Positions 30,401-39,684 of a DNA stretch of 64,000 bases are shown piece after piece; position 1 is the stretch's first letter; the number at the start of each line of letters is the position of its first letter. The notes under the pieces were generated by a model. It made no database searches and was not told the DNA's origin. It was given only the letters and a program-made list of their open reading frames with translations. The stretch comes from Caprimulgus europaeus (taxonomy: Eukaryota > Chordata > Aves > Caprimulgiformes > Caprimulgidae). Made by a program: the position numbers and the translations under genes. Location: contig OU015523.1 of NCBI GenBank assembly GCA_907165065.1, positions 13,329,834 to 13,393,833 on the forward strand, written 5' to 3'.

Positions 30401-33400
30401 TGTGTTAGAATATTATTCAGAAAAAGTGTGATTTAAAAAAATAATTAAGGCAGTTAAAATCACTGAAGAATCCCATGCAAATAAAGAACATTCAACAGGC
30501 TCTCTGGAACCCAACTCCGGGGAGAGATGGATCTTTGCAAATACAGGAGCACCCTCTGGTGCTCAAAGACAGGTTGAGCATCTCATTTAAACCTCAATAA
30601 TTTATTTCTGAAATGATCAATAAGAAACCAGTTCTGTTTGTATCTCTTCTAGTGCACTATGCCTCAAAATTAGTAACCTTGTAAGAGGAGGTAGAAATTA
30701 CCAAATTATAGAGCACAGACCACACCGCCAGGGCAATGAAGTCCTTGCACACAGGAAAAAGCAGGTAGTGACAGGACAAGGGGTAATGGGTTTAAACTGA
30801 AGAAGGTAAGTTTAGATCAGATACTAGGAAGAAATTCTTCACTGTGAGGGTGGTGGGACACTGGCACAGGCTGCCCAGAGAAGCTGTTGATGCTCCTCCC
30901 TGGAAGTGTTCAAGGCCAGGCTGGATGAGGCTTTGAGCAACCTGGTCTAGTGGAAGGTGTCCCTGCTGATGGCAGGGGGGTTGGAACTGGGTGAGCTTTA
31001 AGGTCCCTTCCAACCCAAACCAATCTGTGATTCTATTCTATGAAAACTGCTGACACACAGGCACAGGGCCTTGTTCAGTACCCAGCCTCCAAAAATGCCA
31101 ATGCCACACTTTTTAAGTTAATATCAGAGCTGCCCACTCCAGGACAACTTGTGAAGGCCACTCATAGAGTTTATCTCATACTAGAAACATACTTCTCTAT
31201 AGGCATTAGCATGAGGAAAAAATAATTTCTGCTTTTTGTATGTGCCCATTTGATCAGGGGACATTCCCATCATACACAAATACTTGCTAAACTCTCATTC
31301 TTAGTAATAACCTGCAGCATTTTGTTCCAAAACCCAGAGGTACAAAATTTACTCACTTTATCAAACATGACACTGTTTTTTCTTTCCATTTTGTTGGCTG
31401 GGAGAGAACTACTGGGTTCCACCCACAAAACACTACTGAGTGACCCTGGCATGTTACTTAGGCACCAGTGTCTCTGGTCTCCATCTGTGTAAGGACACAG
31501 GTGAACACAACATAGTTTTGGAGGATTAGACCAAGCATAGTGCTTACTTCCAGGAAATAGTACTTTTGGTGATTATTCCTAGTAGCCACAATTACAGTTA
31601 AAGGTCAATGTTTGTGGAAAAAGCCCTCTTCAGACTCACAGCAATAGGTGTTCCCTCCTACCACTGTTTCTCACCATTAACAGAGTATCCCACCAGGATA
31701 TACTAGATCACCATAATATTTTAGAAACTGATACTAAAATACTCAACTGAACAGCCAAAGATGCTTTTCAGAGGTGTGCTGTTCCCTTGGCTTCAATGAA
31801 ACAGACACTATCAAACAGAAAAAGATAAGGGGTTCAGTTCAGTGTTTAGCCACTGGGCACCAAGACAGTCAGAGGGTGGAGAACACGACACATGAGATGA
31901 GGCTGGGAGAACACAGCCTGATCAGCTTGGATTAGAGGGGGCTGAGGGTGATCTTACTGCTGTCTACAACTACCTAACTGAAAGACACCAAAAAGATGGT
32001 GGTAGGCTCTTCTCAAAGGTGCACAGAGATAGGACACAAGTCGAAACATGGGACATACTAAGAAAAAAAATTATGGAGAGGGTGGTCTCCTGGCTCTGGA
32101 TGCCCAGAGGTGTGCAATCTCCATCTTTGGAGATGTTCAGGACTTGCCTGGACACAGCTTGGAGCTGCCTGGTCTAGTCACACCTGTTTTGAGCAGCTGG
32201 AGGTCCCTTCCAACCTAAATGATGATTCCATGATTCTTATTATAGCCTGGCAGCTCCTTGCCCAAAGGTAATGTCCACCCTCCCAAGCTTCTCCAGAGCC
32301 TACACAGATCTGTTGGGTTCGTATATTAACAGTGGCCTATATGTGCTTTCAAAAAATTAAGAGCTCTGACTTTTCTGATTTATACTTCTTATATATAAAT
32401 GTCATCCACATCAAATCTGCCTGGAACAATTCTCTACATAACCACTGGCTCTGTCATCAAATCCTATTTTTTTTTTATTGCCAACTGAAAGGAAAATTTG
32501 TAACTTTTCTTTATTCCTGGCAATGGTTCACTGGCTAATTCCTGAATTTCTTCAGTTTCTGACAATATTAATTTTAGAAAAAAAAAAAAACAAAAACCCC
32601 ATACAATTAGAACAGATGTGTCAAAGTTATTAAGAACAGCATCTACAACCCAAAGGATCTGAAGAGGCAACTCTGGGTGATAAAGGGAGATTAGTATCTA
32701 ATTTATCATTAGGTAATGCCAGATAACTTCGACTATCATATGGTCAACTACTGGAGCCATTCCACCAGAAGAGCCATCAATGCAGCTAAAATTAATTTTA
32801 GAGAGATGGCAATTTCTGAAAGCCAAAGCCGAGACCTGCCTACAGTAGGAGGTAATTTATCACATGGATTCTGAACCTGTCAACTTTATATTTGCAGGGT
32901 GGTATTTTATATAGCACTTAGTGTCATAAAGATGGCAGCATCAAACCCAAAATGAGCTCCTGGAACAAAGGAAAGCTGTATTTTTTAGCCATTTTCATTT
33001 GGCTGACAGAGGGACAAAGATTCTGTTATTTTATCAGCTACATCTTCTGCAATGTACGTAGCCTATCTGCTCAAAAAGTAAATTAGCAATATTTGGAAAC
33101 ACTAGTTCAAGAAAAAAACATGTCATTTTTTTGGTGCCCATACAACAAGCACCTAAGCACACACCTGACAGCATTTTGCTTATTTTTTTTCTCACACTGC
33201 ATACAATGTTTTCTTTTTTCCTGTGATGAAAATGCTGCAAATGAGTTACCCATTAACTAAGGAAACTTGTCTTTGTGGTTGGGTCTGTCATGCAAGTTTA
33301 CAAATTAAAAGGTCAGGCCACTTTGCAGCTGAAAAAAATCAACGTTAATCACCAGCTAGCACTCTAGTGAAACCGAGTCTTGTTTTAAGACCAAAGAATC

Positions 33401-36400
33401 AGATCTCCTCAAGCATTAGGAAAGTGTCCTTGGGGGAGATTTTGCATTTTTTCCTGGAAAAGTTAAAAAAGACTTTTTTTTTTTTTAAAGGGGAACTATT
33501 TCGCAACATAATCTGAAAATTAATAAAAGAAAATTTATATTATAAACATGCACTTGTTCAGGAAAGATTCTTGTCTGTTTATATGATCAGCTCTGAATGA
33601 CAGCTGTTCACCAAAGTTACCCCATTTAACCAGTTAATCTGCTATGGTTGAGATTACTGGTTCCCAAATGAAACTCCTGTAAACCAAGGTATATTCCACA
33701 GCTGCCCCATGAGCCGTACTGCCTTTGTAAAGTCTGCAGCTGAAAATTTGATCACACCATGATAATGGTGGACCATGAGGAACCCAGAACTCACCATTAT
33801 CAAGTTCTAGAAATGGGCAATTTCCTTCTTATTTTCTAAGATCCACTTTTCAAAACATTAAATAAGTCTTTTCCACTGATGAATCAAAGTATTTTTAAAA
33901 AATTACTCATTTTTCTTTCCTGTCTAAACTGAGGATTTCCATGTAGATATTCTCTAAGATGGGAGTTTTACCAATGAACTGATGATAACAATAAACATAT
34001 AACACACAAGTTGTAAACATTTCTGTTGAGGTGAACTGAAGTGCTCATCTCCAGATATAGACAAGATTGTGGTCAAAATTGCAAGACTGAAAGCCCTGGC
34101 AACCTACCCCAGGAAAGTCTACTTCATATATATTTTCCCCTAACTTTGCAAAAACAACTAAGGTAGTTGGACACCCAAATTCCACTAACCATGTGCTTCT
34201 ACATCCACAAAAATCAAAGCCAGACAGCATCATATTAGTCAAGTCACCTGGCTTTTATGTGCCTCAATTTCTTTATGGGCAAGCAGGAAATAATATTTGT
34301 CCATCCTGTTGTTCAAAGAGTCTTTGTAACGTAGGGGGCGGTTGTAGGATGTGCAGGGGCGAGAATAATTGTTTTAAAGAATGGAGGGAAGGGAAATCAT
34401 CCCACCACACTCCCGTACAGCCTCTCCAAGCACAATAAGGCTCTGTAGCTGTGTGACACGCTGCTGGTGTACAAAGGCCACTGGTCTCTGGCAAATGCTG
34501 TGTTCCCATATCTGGAACATTTTCAAGTGTCAGAGTGCACCAAACTCATTAATAAAAATAAACTAATGCTGTGAAGATGATGGTCTAGTATGTCTCTGCA
34601 AGTGATTGCACGAAAGGCACCATTAAAGCATGCTGCACTCCAGCAGACGAGCGAGGCAGCACATCTCAGATGGAGATAAGCAAGTTTCCCTCTGTGAATT
34701 TCCTGCCCACTCTCCGCAGCAGCCACTGTCACACATGTACAGGCAAGACACCAGAATGCACTAGAGCTGATTGGAAATACTGTCACCTCATGGCAATGAA
34801 ACTTTTCCTATGATTAGCAGACCTTTAAGCCAAAGTGCTGTCATAGAAAGACAAACAACTGCAGGATGTTTCAGAACATTTTTCCCCTTACCTTAGCCCC
34901 CACCACAGTTTTGTGCCCAGTTTTACAATACACACTTTTAGTGCACTGCTTCCATATGCCTGCAGTACTGAAGTACAGGGCCTAACACAAATACACTCCA
35001 AACCGACCCCACTTTTCTTCCTGTGGCCATATGACTTGTAACAGGTTTTTTTTAGCAGGTATATAGGTTATAAATAACACAATCTATACAACTGACTGGA
35101 AACAACACCGTACTAAAGGTTGGCCAAGCTTTCTAGCAGAAAATTCATTCCTTTCAGAATATAATTAGGTTCCTGAGGCTAAATACAGCTTGTAGATCAA
35201 TAATCAAATCCACCAGAAGCAGTCTTTTCTTTTTGATTCACTGCTCCTGAAAAATGGTATTTTGAAAATGTTTGAGATAGATCAGGTATGTAAAGTCGTG
35301 GTGTCCAACAGTCACATAATTTATCCTTTCCCAGGATACTGTGTCCATACCTAAACGGGCAGCACACATTCCCAAAACATCTATTTACCCATTGTCTGCC
35401 AGCTACCAAATTATTCTTGCTCTATTTTAGGAAACTGGCAGGAAGAAGGGTCCATGAGTTGGAAAACTGGTGGCTTTGTAAGAATAAAAGAAACAAGCAG
35501 GACTCTCTACCACTTGAAAGGCCAGAGAAAAACAAAAGAGAAAGAGGTCCCAGGGCACTGGAGAAGGGCAAGAGAGACAGTTAACCTAACTGCAGTCTTT
35601 GGGAAGGTATGGAACAAGTTATTAAGCAGTTAGTCATTTAGCATTTAAGAATAAAACATTACAATAAAAAATCAGATAATGTGAATTTGTCAAGAACAAA
35701 TTTTTGTCAAGGACAAATCTTTTGCTGACACAGTAAGCAAGGGAGAAGCCACAGATGTGACAAACCTGGCTTTGATTTGGCTTTTAATCTAAATCACCTG
35801 AGAATCTGACAAGCTGAGTAGGGAACTATGGCCTCAACTGAAGAGCAGTTATGACTACTATATGAAGAAGTAATTAGGAATACTTCTCTTGCAAATTGGG
35901 AGTCAAACAGAGTTCCACAATGATTTGCCATGCACCTAGCTTTATTTCATATTTTCCTTATTACACTGACAATGAAACTGAGAAAGTGCACTTTCAGAAT
36001 CTGGGCTGATAAATAAGGTGGGAATGATTGCAAGCAGTTTAGAAAACAGAAGCAGAACTCAAAATGATGATCTGAAACAGATGCAAAGTACTACAATGAT
36101 CATCAGGAAAACAAATTCAAATACAAGGGGAAAAACTAGACAGACAACAAAAATACAGGAAAAAAATCTGAAAGCTACAGTGGGTTGCAGTTAGAGACTG
36201 AGAGTGCAGTGAGGTACAGCTGGAAAAAAAGGATGGCAAACTTGGCACTAAGACACAAGAAATATTTTGCCCTGTTCAGCAGCAGTGAAACACACAGCAG
36301 TTGGCAAACAATGTGCAGATTAAACACCACATTTACAGAAAACTACAGATAGAGTGGAAAATACTAAGAGAACAAAATGTGTTTAGTGTAGAATAATATG

Positions 36401-37778
36401 AAAAGAGGAAAGGGCAAAGTTACAATCTTCAAGTTCTTCTGTACATAGAAGACAAAAATGGAATATCTTTATATGCACCAAAGATAGAACAAGTAATCAC
36501 TGGCATCATTTCCAGCACAGAATATGTCAGGAAAAAAACCTCAGTGCACCATAAAATTCCAGTAATGGAATTATGTCAACAGATCATGCAGTTCCCATCA
36601 CTGAAGGCTTTTCAAAACAAATTCACCATTAAACCTTTTGTTAGAGATTGCTGTAAGATTCAACACCACTTTAATCAATCAGTTAACTTGGTGCCACCTC
36701 AGAAATAAAGGGAGGTTAGAAACACATCACACTCACAGTGACAGACGACTACAGTAAAGCAAACGTTTTACCTAAATGACATCTGTGTGAACACACAAAG
36801 CAGGACTCCTGCCGATGTGAATAAATTCAACATGGGAATTGAAAATCACAGTTTTGCCTGGATTAAACAAAAGACCTGCAACATCCTCTGTTTGAAAACT
36901 GCTGCATTCCTACTTAAGTGGCAAAGGCTGATCTTGAGTTTGTGTTCTGAAAGCGAGGTGCAAACAAAGCCGCTACACAGGCCAGAGGAGCTGGGACAAA
37001 CCTGGGCTGCCTGAGGCAGGTGTTTAAAGCTGAGCATGCTAGCGGGTGCATTGGCCTGGCTCTTATGCGTATCTTGCATATGTGTTTGAGTACAAAAATC
37101 GATTCAAAGTTGTTGTTTTTTTAGCCAGCTTTGCCACACTGGGTTTTGCATCTTCGGCAAAGGGGGTCAGTCAGTTGTTTTACCCATGCAAAATGCTTTT
37201 TCGTTACTGCCCTGCCAACGCTCTCCTGTCACCTTCCTTGCGTCGCTAAACACAAGATCCAGGCAAGAACAAAGGCTGCGCACCTGAGAGCTATCCGCTT
37301 CCTCAAATTCACCAGCTGCCCTCCCCTGAGTCCCTCACGAGTTGCCGAATTTACCCTGCTCCTAACGCCGGGCGGCTCGGAGGCGCAAACAGCTTTCCCG
37401 CTGGGGACCAACGAGGCCTCACGGCGGTTTAGCACCAGGCGCTCGCTGCGCCTGACGACAGCCCCCAGGAAAGAGCGGGAGGAAGCGCCAGGGCGAATCT
37501 CGGGCCGGGGCGAACCTCATCGGCGCGCACCGGGCCGAGGAACACAGGGGCGGTCCCGTCCCGCTGCCGGCACCCGCACACCGGCGAGCGCGGCCCCTGA
37601 GGGGAGCGCGGCCCCTGAGGGGAGCCCCGGCCGGACCCCGCGGCCGTTATTCCGGCAGCTCGGCACCACCTTGCCCCGGGACTGAGCTTCGCCCCGCCGC
37701 TCGCCTCGGCGGCAGGCCCGTATCACGGCGCGAAGCCGCCGCCACTGCCCCCGTTCCCCCGCCGGTAGCGCTCACCAT
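3241..37778 (-). CDS. NME7: NME7, nucleoside diphosphate kinase family member 7 (5' part, coding exons 1-6)
   Basis: The coding join on the minus strand is 37778-37776, 18058-17951, 15226-15060, 9752-9642, 5937-5887 and 3448-3241. It gives residues 1-216 in an open frame with GT-AG introns. Residues 2 to about 92 form a DM10 domain (EWYDPNAS, YDVKNRR, DYGDQYTAR). Residues 93-216 form the first NDK domain, with the ALIKPDA motif near 96-102 and the active-site motif NAAHGPDS, whose histidine falls at residue 206 as in human. Human NME7 has about 376 residues, so the second NDK domain (about 160 residues) is outside the window to the left; I found no further exon in 1-3240. The human protein belongs to the gamma-tubulin ring complex, supports microtubule nucleation, and is found at centrosomes and in cilia. 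The gene is head to head with BLZF1. Identification is secure; border positions are inferred by hand. Confidence 0.95.
3449..5886 (-). other. NME7: NME7 intron 5
   Basis: About 2.4 kb of unique-looking AT-rich sequence with an A/T-rich stretch near 4600. No gene or recognisable repeat was seen. Confidence 0.8.
5887..5937 (-). CDS. NME7: NME7 coding exon 5 (short, residues 130-147)
   Basis: This is a 51-nt exon with acceptor TTCCAG and donor GTAGGT. In the frame set by exon 4 it encodes KEAADFYVDHQSKPFY, matching the human segment RKEALDFHVDHQSRPFF. It is too short to stand out as an open frame, and the longest minus-strand frame here is the wrong one. It joins exon 4 and exon 6 in phase. Confidence 0.92.
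5938..9641 (-). other. NME7: NME7 intron 4
   Basis: About 3.7 kb of intron. A purine/pyrimidine alternating stretch (TA and CA runs) lies at about 5958-6020. No other recognised element was seen; the open frames here look like chance. Confidence 0.8.
9642..9752 (-). CDS. NME7: NME7 coding exon 4 (start of first NDK domain, residues 93-130)
   Basis: This 111-nt exon follows a long pyrimidine run ending in CCAG and is followed by GTAAGG. It encodes TLALIKPDAMPKIGELIDII and then NAGFTITKAKMMVLS. TLALIKPDA is the conserved NDK opening strand and lysine motif. Confidence 0.94.
9753..15059 (-). other. NME7: NME7 intron 3
   Basis: About 5.3 kb of intron. The only element I recognise is a short CR1 3' end at about 14232-14424. 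The rest is AT-rich with no supported gene. Confidence 0.8.
14232..14424 (+). repeat. CR1 LINE fragment, 3' end
   Basis: The text contains the avian CR1 3' signature: CACTGGCACAGGTTGCCCAG, AGGCCAGGCTGGATGAGG, CAACCTGGTCTAGTGGAAGG, then TTTAAGGTCCCTTCCAA, ending in a TGATTCT-type tail. The copy is 5'-truncated to about 190 bp, as is usual for CR1. Confidence 0.95.
15060..15226 (-). CDS. NME7: NME7 coding exon 3 (DM10 domain, residues 38-93)
   Basis: This 167-nt exon has acceptor CTGCAG and donor GTAAGA. It encodes YDVKNRRIFLKRTKY, then LHLEDLFVGNK, then DYGDQYTARKLGSRKE, strongly matching human NME7. It ends in phase 2; the first base of exon 4 completes Arg93. Confidence 0.94.
15227..17950 (-). 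other. NME7: NME7 intron 2
   Basis: About 2.7 kb of intron. It contains a short GGAT run near 15690-15706 and a CA run near 17659-17672. No further gene-like signal was seen. Confidence 0.8.
17951..18058 (-). CDS. NME7: NME7 coding exon 2 (DM10 domain, residues 2-37)
   Basis: This 108-nt, phase 0-0 exon lies between a T-rich tract ending in CAG and a GTAAGA donor. It encodes SHEDRFAFTAEWYDPNAS and then the RRYELLYYP segment, close to the human DM10 start. The surrounding introns are about 19.7 kb (intron 1) and 2.7 kb (intron 2). Confidence 0.93.
18518..18570. repeat. 27-bp tandem duplication
   Basis: Two adjacent copies of TGAGATAAACATATTCAAGT plus flanking bases start at 18518 and 18545 and differ at one base (TTAAGG versus TTGAGG). 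The near identity suggests a recent slip or duplication in NME7 intron 1. Confidence 0.9.
21864..22448 (+). mobile_element. Solo LTR of an avian endogenous retrovirus
   Basis: The element is about 585 bp, starts with TGT and ends with ACA. It begins with GTTTTGGCTGGAATAAAGTT and ends with TGGGGTCAAACCATTACA. In plus orientation it has a TATA-like CATATAAACT near 22136 and an ATTAAA polyadenylation signal near 22323. The pre-insertion flank TAGCC and post-insertion flank TACCC agree at four of five bases, consistent with an aged 5-bp target duplication. No internal retroviral genes lie beside it, so it is a solo LTR. I recall this LTR type as common in neoavian genomes; the family name is not assigned. 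Confidence 0.85.
22276..22311. repeat. ATT/ATC-rich simple repeat inside the LTR
   Basis: A run of CATCATCATTATCATTATTA type lies between the LTR promoter and its ATTAAA signal. Such runs are common in this LTR type and vary in length. Confidence 0.7.
24317..24343. repeat. (AC)7 microsatellite followed by A13
   Basis: Seven AC units are followed directly by thirteen A residues in NME7 intron 1. Confidence 0.9.
25294..25374. repeat. Three diverged copies of a 26-28-bp unit
   Basis: Copies start at 25294, 25321 and 25349. They share the core CACAAGTATAACCACTTTGC, with substitutions in the second and third copies. They lie in the same repeat-like block as the 55-bp duplication at 25566. Confidence 0.8.
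25566..25675. repeat. 55-bp tandem duplication, diverged
   Basis: Two adjacent copies (25566-25620 and 25621-25675) both begin GAAGAGTTAT and both end in CCTCAAGGAC plus TGGGAAA. They differ at a number of interior positions, so the duplication is old. Confidence 0.85.
30755..31042 (+). repeat. CR1 LINE fragment, 3' end
   Basis: The signature runs from GTGACAGGACAAGGGGTAAT through GGCACAGGCTGCCCAGAGAA and AAGGTCCCTTCCAACCCAAA, ending in a TGATTCTATTCTATG tail, the 8-bp 3' repeat typical of CR1. It carries the tail of ORF2 only as degraded sequence. Confidence 0.95.
31835..32239 (+). repeat. CR1 LINE fragment, 3' end, distinct subfamily
   Basis: The stretch ends with GGAGGTCCCTTCCAACCTAA and a GATGATTCCATGATTCT tail. 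Earlier parts resemble the CR1 end of ORF2 and 3' UTR (GGTGGTCTCCTGG, GGATGCCCAGAGG). It differs from the copy just upstream, so the two are independent insertions. Confidence 0.9.
35435..36650 (+). repeat. Old, degraded CR1-like LINE copy (about 1.2 kb)
   Basis: Segments match the order of an ancient amniote CR1 ORF2: a TTAACCTAACTGCAGTCTTT stretch, GGAACAAGTTATTAAG, GAATTTGTCAAGAACAAAT, then GCAAAGTACTAC further on. The copy is riddled with small indels and stops and has no open frame. The borders are approximate. It predates the other CR1 fragments in this window. Confidence 0.72.
37586..37621. repeat. Two 18-bp copies carrying TFAP2-like palindromes
   Basis: The unit GAGCGCGGCCCCTGAGGG occurs at 37586 and 37604. 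Each copy contains CCCCTGAGGGG, a near-palindrome matching the TFAP2 core. They lie in NME7 intron 1, within the CpG island. Confidence 0.8.
37776..37778 (-). CDS. NME7: NME7 coding exon 1 (start codon only)
   Basis: The ATG sits in a good Kozak context (GCCATCGCCATGG) and is followed at once by a GTGAGC splice donor, so exon 1 supplies only Met1. The rest of the exon is 5' UTR running to higher coordinates; the transcription start is not visible but is probably within 37790-37900. The next exon begins in phase 0 with Ser-His-Glu-Asp, aligning with the human N-terminus after Met. Confidence 0.8.
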
Positions 37779-37979
37779 GGCGATGGCGGCGGCGCGCGAC
37801 CCGCCTCACCCTGCTGCTGCCACCGCCCGCGCGACGTGACGCCACGCGAAGCCGCGCCCTGGCAACCGAAGCCCCGCCCCCGCGCGCGGCACCGGGATTG
37901 GGCCAGAGCGGAGGACGTGACCCGGGAGCGCGCCGCAGGAAGCGGAAGGAGGTGGCGGTTACGGCGGTTGTGGGCTCAG

Positions 37980-38143
37980 CCGCGGGAGCGCTGCTGCTGC
38001 GGAGCGCTCCGGTAACGTCCGCGGGCCCGGAGCCCGAGAGCGGCCGGGGCTAGTGGGGGAGGGCTCGTCCCATGCCGGCCGGTACCGCTGCGGGGTGAGG
38101 AACTTGTGCTGCAGAGCGGCGGATGTTGTCCCGGCAGGCTGCG
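37980..38143 (+). other. BLZF1: Probable BLZF1 exon 1 (5' UTR)
   Basis: The donor GCTGCG|GTGAGT at 38143/38144 is the best plus-strand donor downstream of the ETS/CCAAT cluster. The 5' end is unknown and the start given is a guess. Two short upstream ORFs start inside it: one at 38072-38098 (nine codons including stop) and one at 38123 that would run across the splice to a stop at 40434-40436. A competing weaker donor lies near 38095. Confidence 0.55.
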
Positions 38144-38454
38144 GTGAGTCGGGGCTTCTCCTCGCCCCGGGCGGCCCTGGCGCGGCGGAGGCTGCGAGAC
38201 CGGGGCTGGCTGGCGGGGTGGGTGGTGGCTCAGCCGTGTGAGTGCAGCGTTTCCTCGCGTGGTTTGGCTGGGGCGGGGGGCTGTGCCGGGCACGACGTTA
38301 CCGAGGAGCGCAGTGGTTTAACGATTCGCCCGGTGAAGGGAGTGTTGCCCGGTAAGAGCTTGACACGAGTCAGCAGCGTCCGACTGCGGCCCAGAGGCCA
38401 GCTGTGTCCGGGGCTGTGTCAGAAGGGGGGTGGCAGCAGGGCAGGGAGGGGACT

Positions 38455-38998
38455 GTCCCCGTTTGCTCTGCCCCTGTGAGGCCCCATCGGGAGTGTTGCA
38501 TCCAGGCCTGGAGCCCCCAGCACGAGAAGGATGTGGAGCTGTTGGAGCGGGTCCAGAGGAGAGCCAGGAAGGTGACCAGAGGGCTGGAGCACGTCTCTGC
38601 TGAAACAAGGTTGATAGAACTGGGCTTGTTTAGCTTGGAGAAGAGAAGGCTCTGGGGAGACCTCACTGTGGCCTTCCAGTACATGAAGGGAGCTTATAAA
38701 TGGGAGAGTGATCTTTTAAATGGGCAGGCAGTGACAGTACAGGGGGAAAGCATTTTAAACTAAGAGAGGGGAGGTGTAGGTTGGATATTTGCAGGAAATT
38801 TTTCACCCAGGGGGTGGTGAGGCACTGGAGCAGGTTGCCCAGAGAAGCTGTGGATGCCCCATCCCTGGAGGCATTCAAGGCCAGGTTGGATGGGGCCCTG
38901 GGCAGCCTGGTCTAGTGGTTGGCAACTCTGTGCACAGCAGAGGGGTTGGAAACAGATGATCTTTAAGGTCCCTTCTGCCCCAAGCCATTCTGTGATAG
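38455..38998 (+). repeat. CR1 LINE fragment with ORF2 tail
   Basis: About 540 bp in BLZF1 intron 1 include the CR1 ORF2 C-terminus ([12 protein letters not shown], then [13 protein letters not shown], then [10 protein letters not shown]). The usual 3' end follows (GCACTGGAGCAGGTTGCCCA, TTTAAGGTCCCTTCTGCC), finishing with ATTCTGTGATAG. The ORF2 tail stops at 38761, so it is not intact. The copy begins within about 120 bp of the CpG island edge. Confidence 0.95.
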
Positions 38999-39656
38999 AG
39001 GGAGATGTGTGAAGAGGCTGACACTGAGGCTTTGAAAGTAACAGGACGGTGCGAGCAGTATTATAATGTGAAGACTGAAGGAGCAGGATCATCATCAGGG
39101 TGTCTCAGATGAAGCAGCTGAGACCAAATGCTCATTATCAGTCTTTTATTGAGTATCCCTGCCTCTGTTGGAGCAGCTGCACTTTCCTCATCCTTGTTTT
39201 CCTCAGATGAGTGGAGATCCCCAATCAAAAAGGAATGAGTGGTAGTGATTAACATATCATGGTATTAAGTGAGCAAAAAACATAACTCCAGCTGTAGAAG
39301 CAACAGATAGCAAGATGTTTCCATATCTATAGTTTGAGAAAGCTCAAGGAGGGAAAGTTGTTTCTTTTGTCTTCTGGTCATCACAAAAGATAAACCTACC
39401 TTCCACAAAAAAAAAATCATTAATCTAGAAAGCTGGCTGTAGTGTGCTTACTGCTGCCATTATCTTTCTGGGGCAGAGTTGTAGCAGTGGAAGTCAAAGA
39501 AATTGTAGTTTTAGCCTTTTCAGTTAGTAGTATAAGGAAGGGAAGCAAGGGCTTTGGGAGATGTCCCTCGAATAATAGGGAGAACTAAAGGCGAAAAACA
39601 AACAAACAAACCCAACAAACCTAGGAATATAGTGGTCTCAAACTGCTGTAGTTAGT

Positions 39657-39684
39657 GGGGGGGTGGGTGGCCTGGGGAGTCGGG
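39657..39684 (+). other. G-quadruplex-capable motif
   Basis: Four G runs (7, 3, 4 and 3 G) are separated by short loops of 1, 6 and 4 bases on the plus, BLZF1-sense, strand. It fits the G3+N1-7 pattern. Function is not implied. Confidence 0.7.

Larger units (their letters stand above)
18059..37775 (-). other. NME7: NME7 intron 1 (about 19.7 kb)
   Basis: This long first intron holds a 27-bp tandem duplication (18518-18570), a solo LTR (21864-22448), an unclassified repeat-like block (about 25100-25790), CR1 copies (about 30755-31042, 31835-32239 and an older one at about 35435-36650) and microsatellites. The CpG island begins in its last few hundred bases next to exon 1. I saw no further coding exon. 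Confidence 0.8.
37340..38340. promoter_or_regulatory. CpG island, divergent promoter of NME7 and BLZF1
   Basis: This roughly 1-kb GC- and CpG-rich stretch holds NME7 exon 1 and the probable BLZF1 first exon about 200 bp apart on opposite strands. Visible sites between them are a TGACG CRE half-site (37837), a GGCAAC RFX half-site (37861), a GC box CCCCGCCCC (37872), an inverted CCAAT box (37897) and paired ETS cores AGGAAGCGGAAGG (37937). No TATA box is seen. A CpG-rich, TATA-less head-to-head arrangement is also present in human. Confidence 0.88.

Noticed and set aside
37131-37685. Open frame of 184 codons
   Set aside because: It is in the NME7/BLZF1 CpG island, is low in complexity and has no family resemblance.
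38404-38763. Open frame of 119 codons resembling a protein
   Set aside because: It is the tail of CR1 ORF2, not a host gene.
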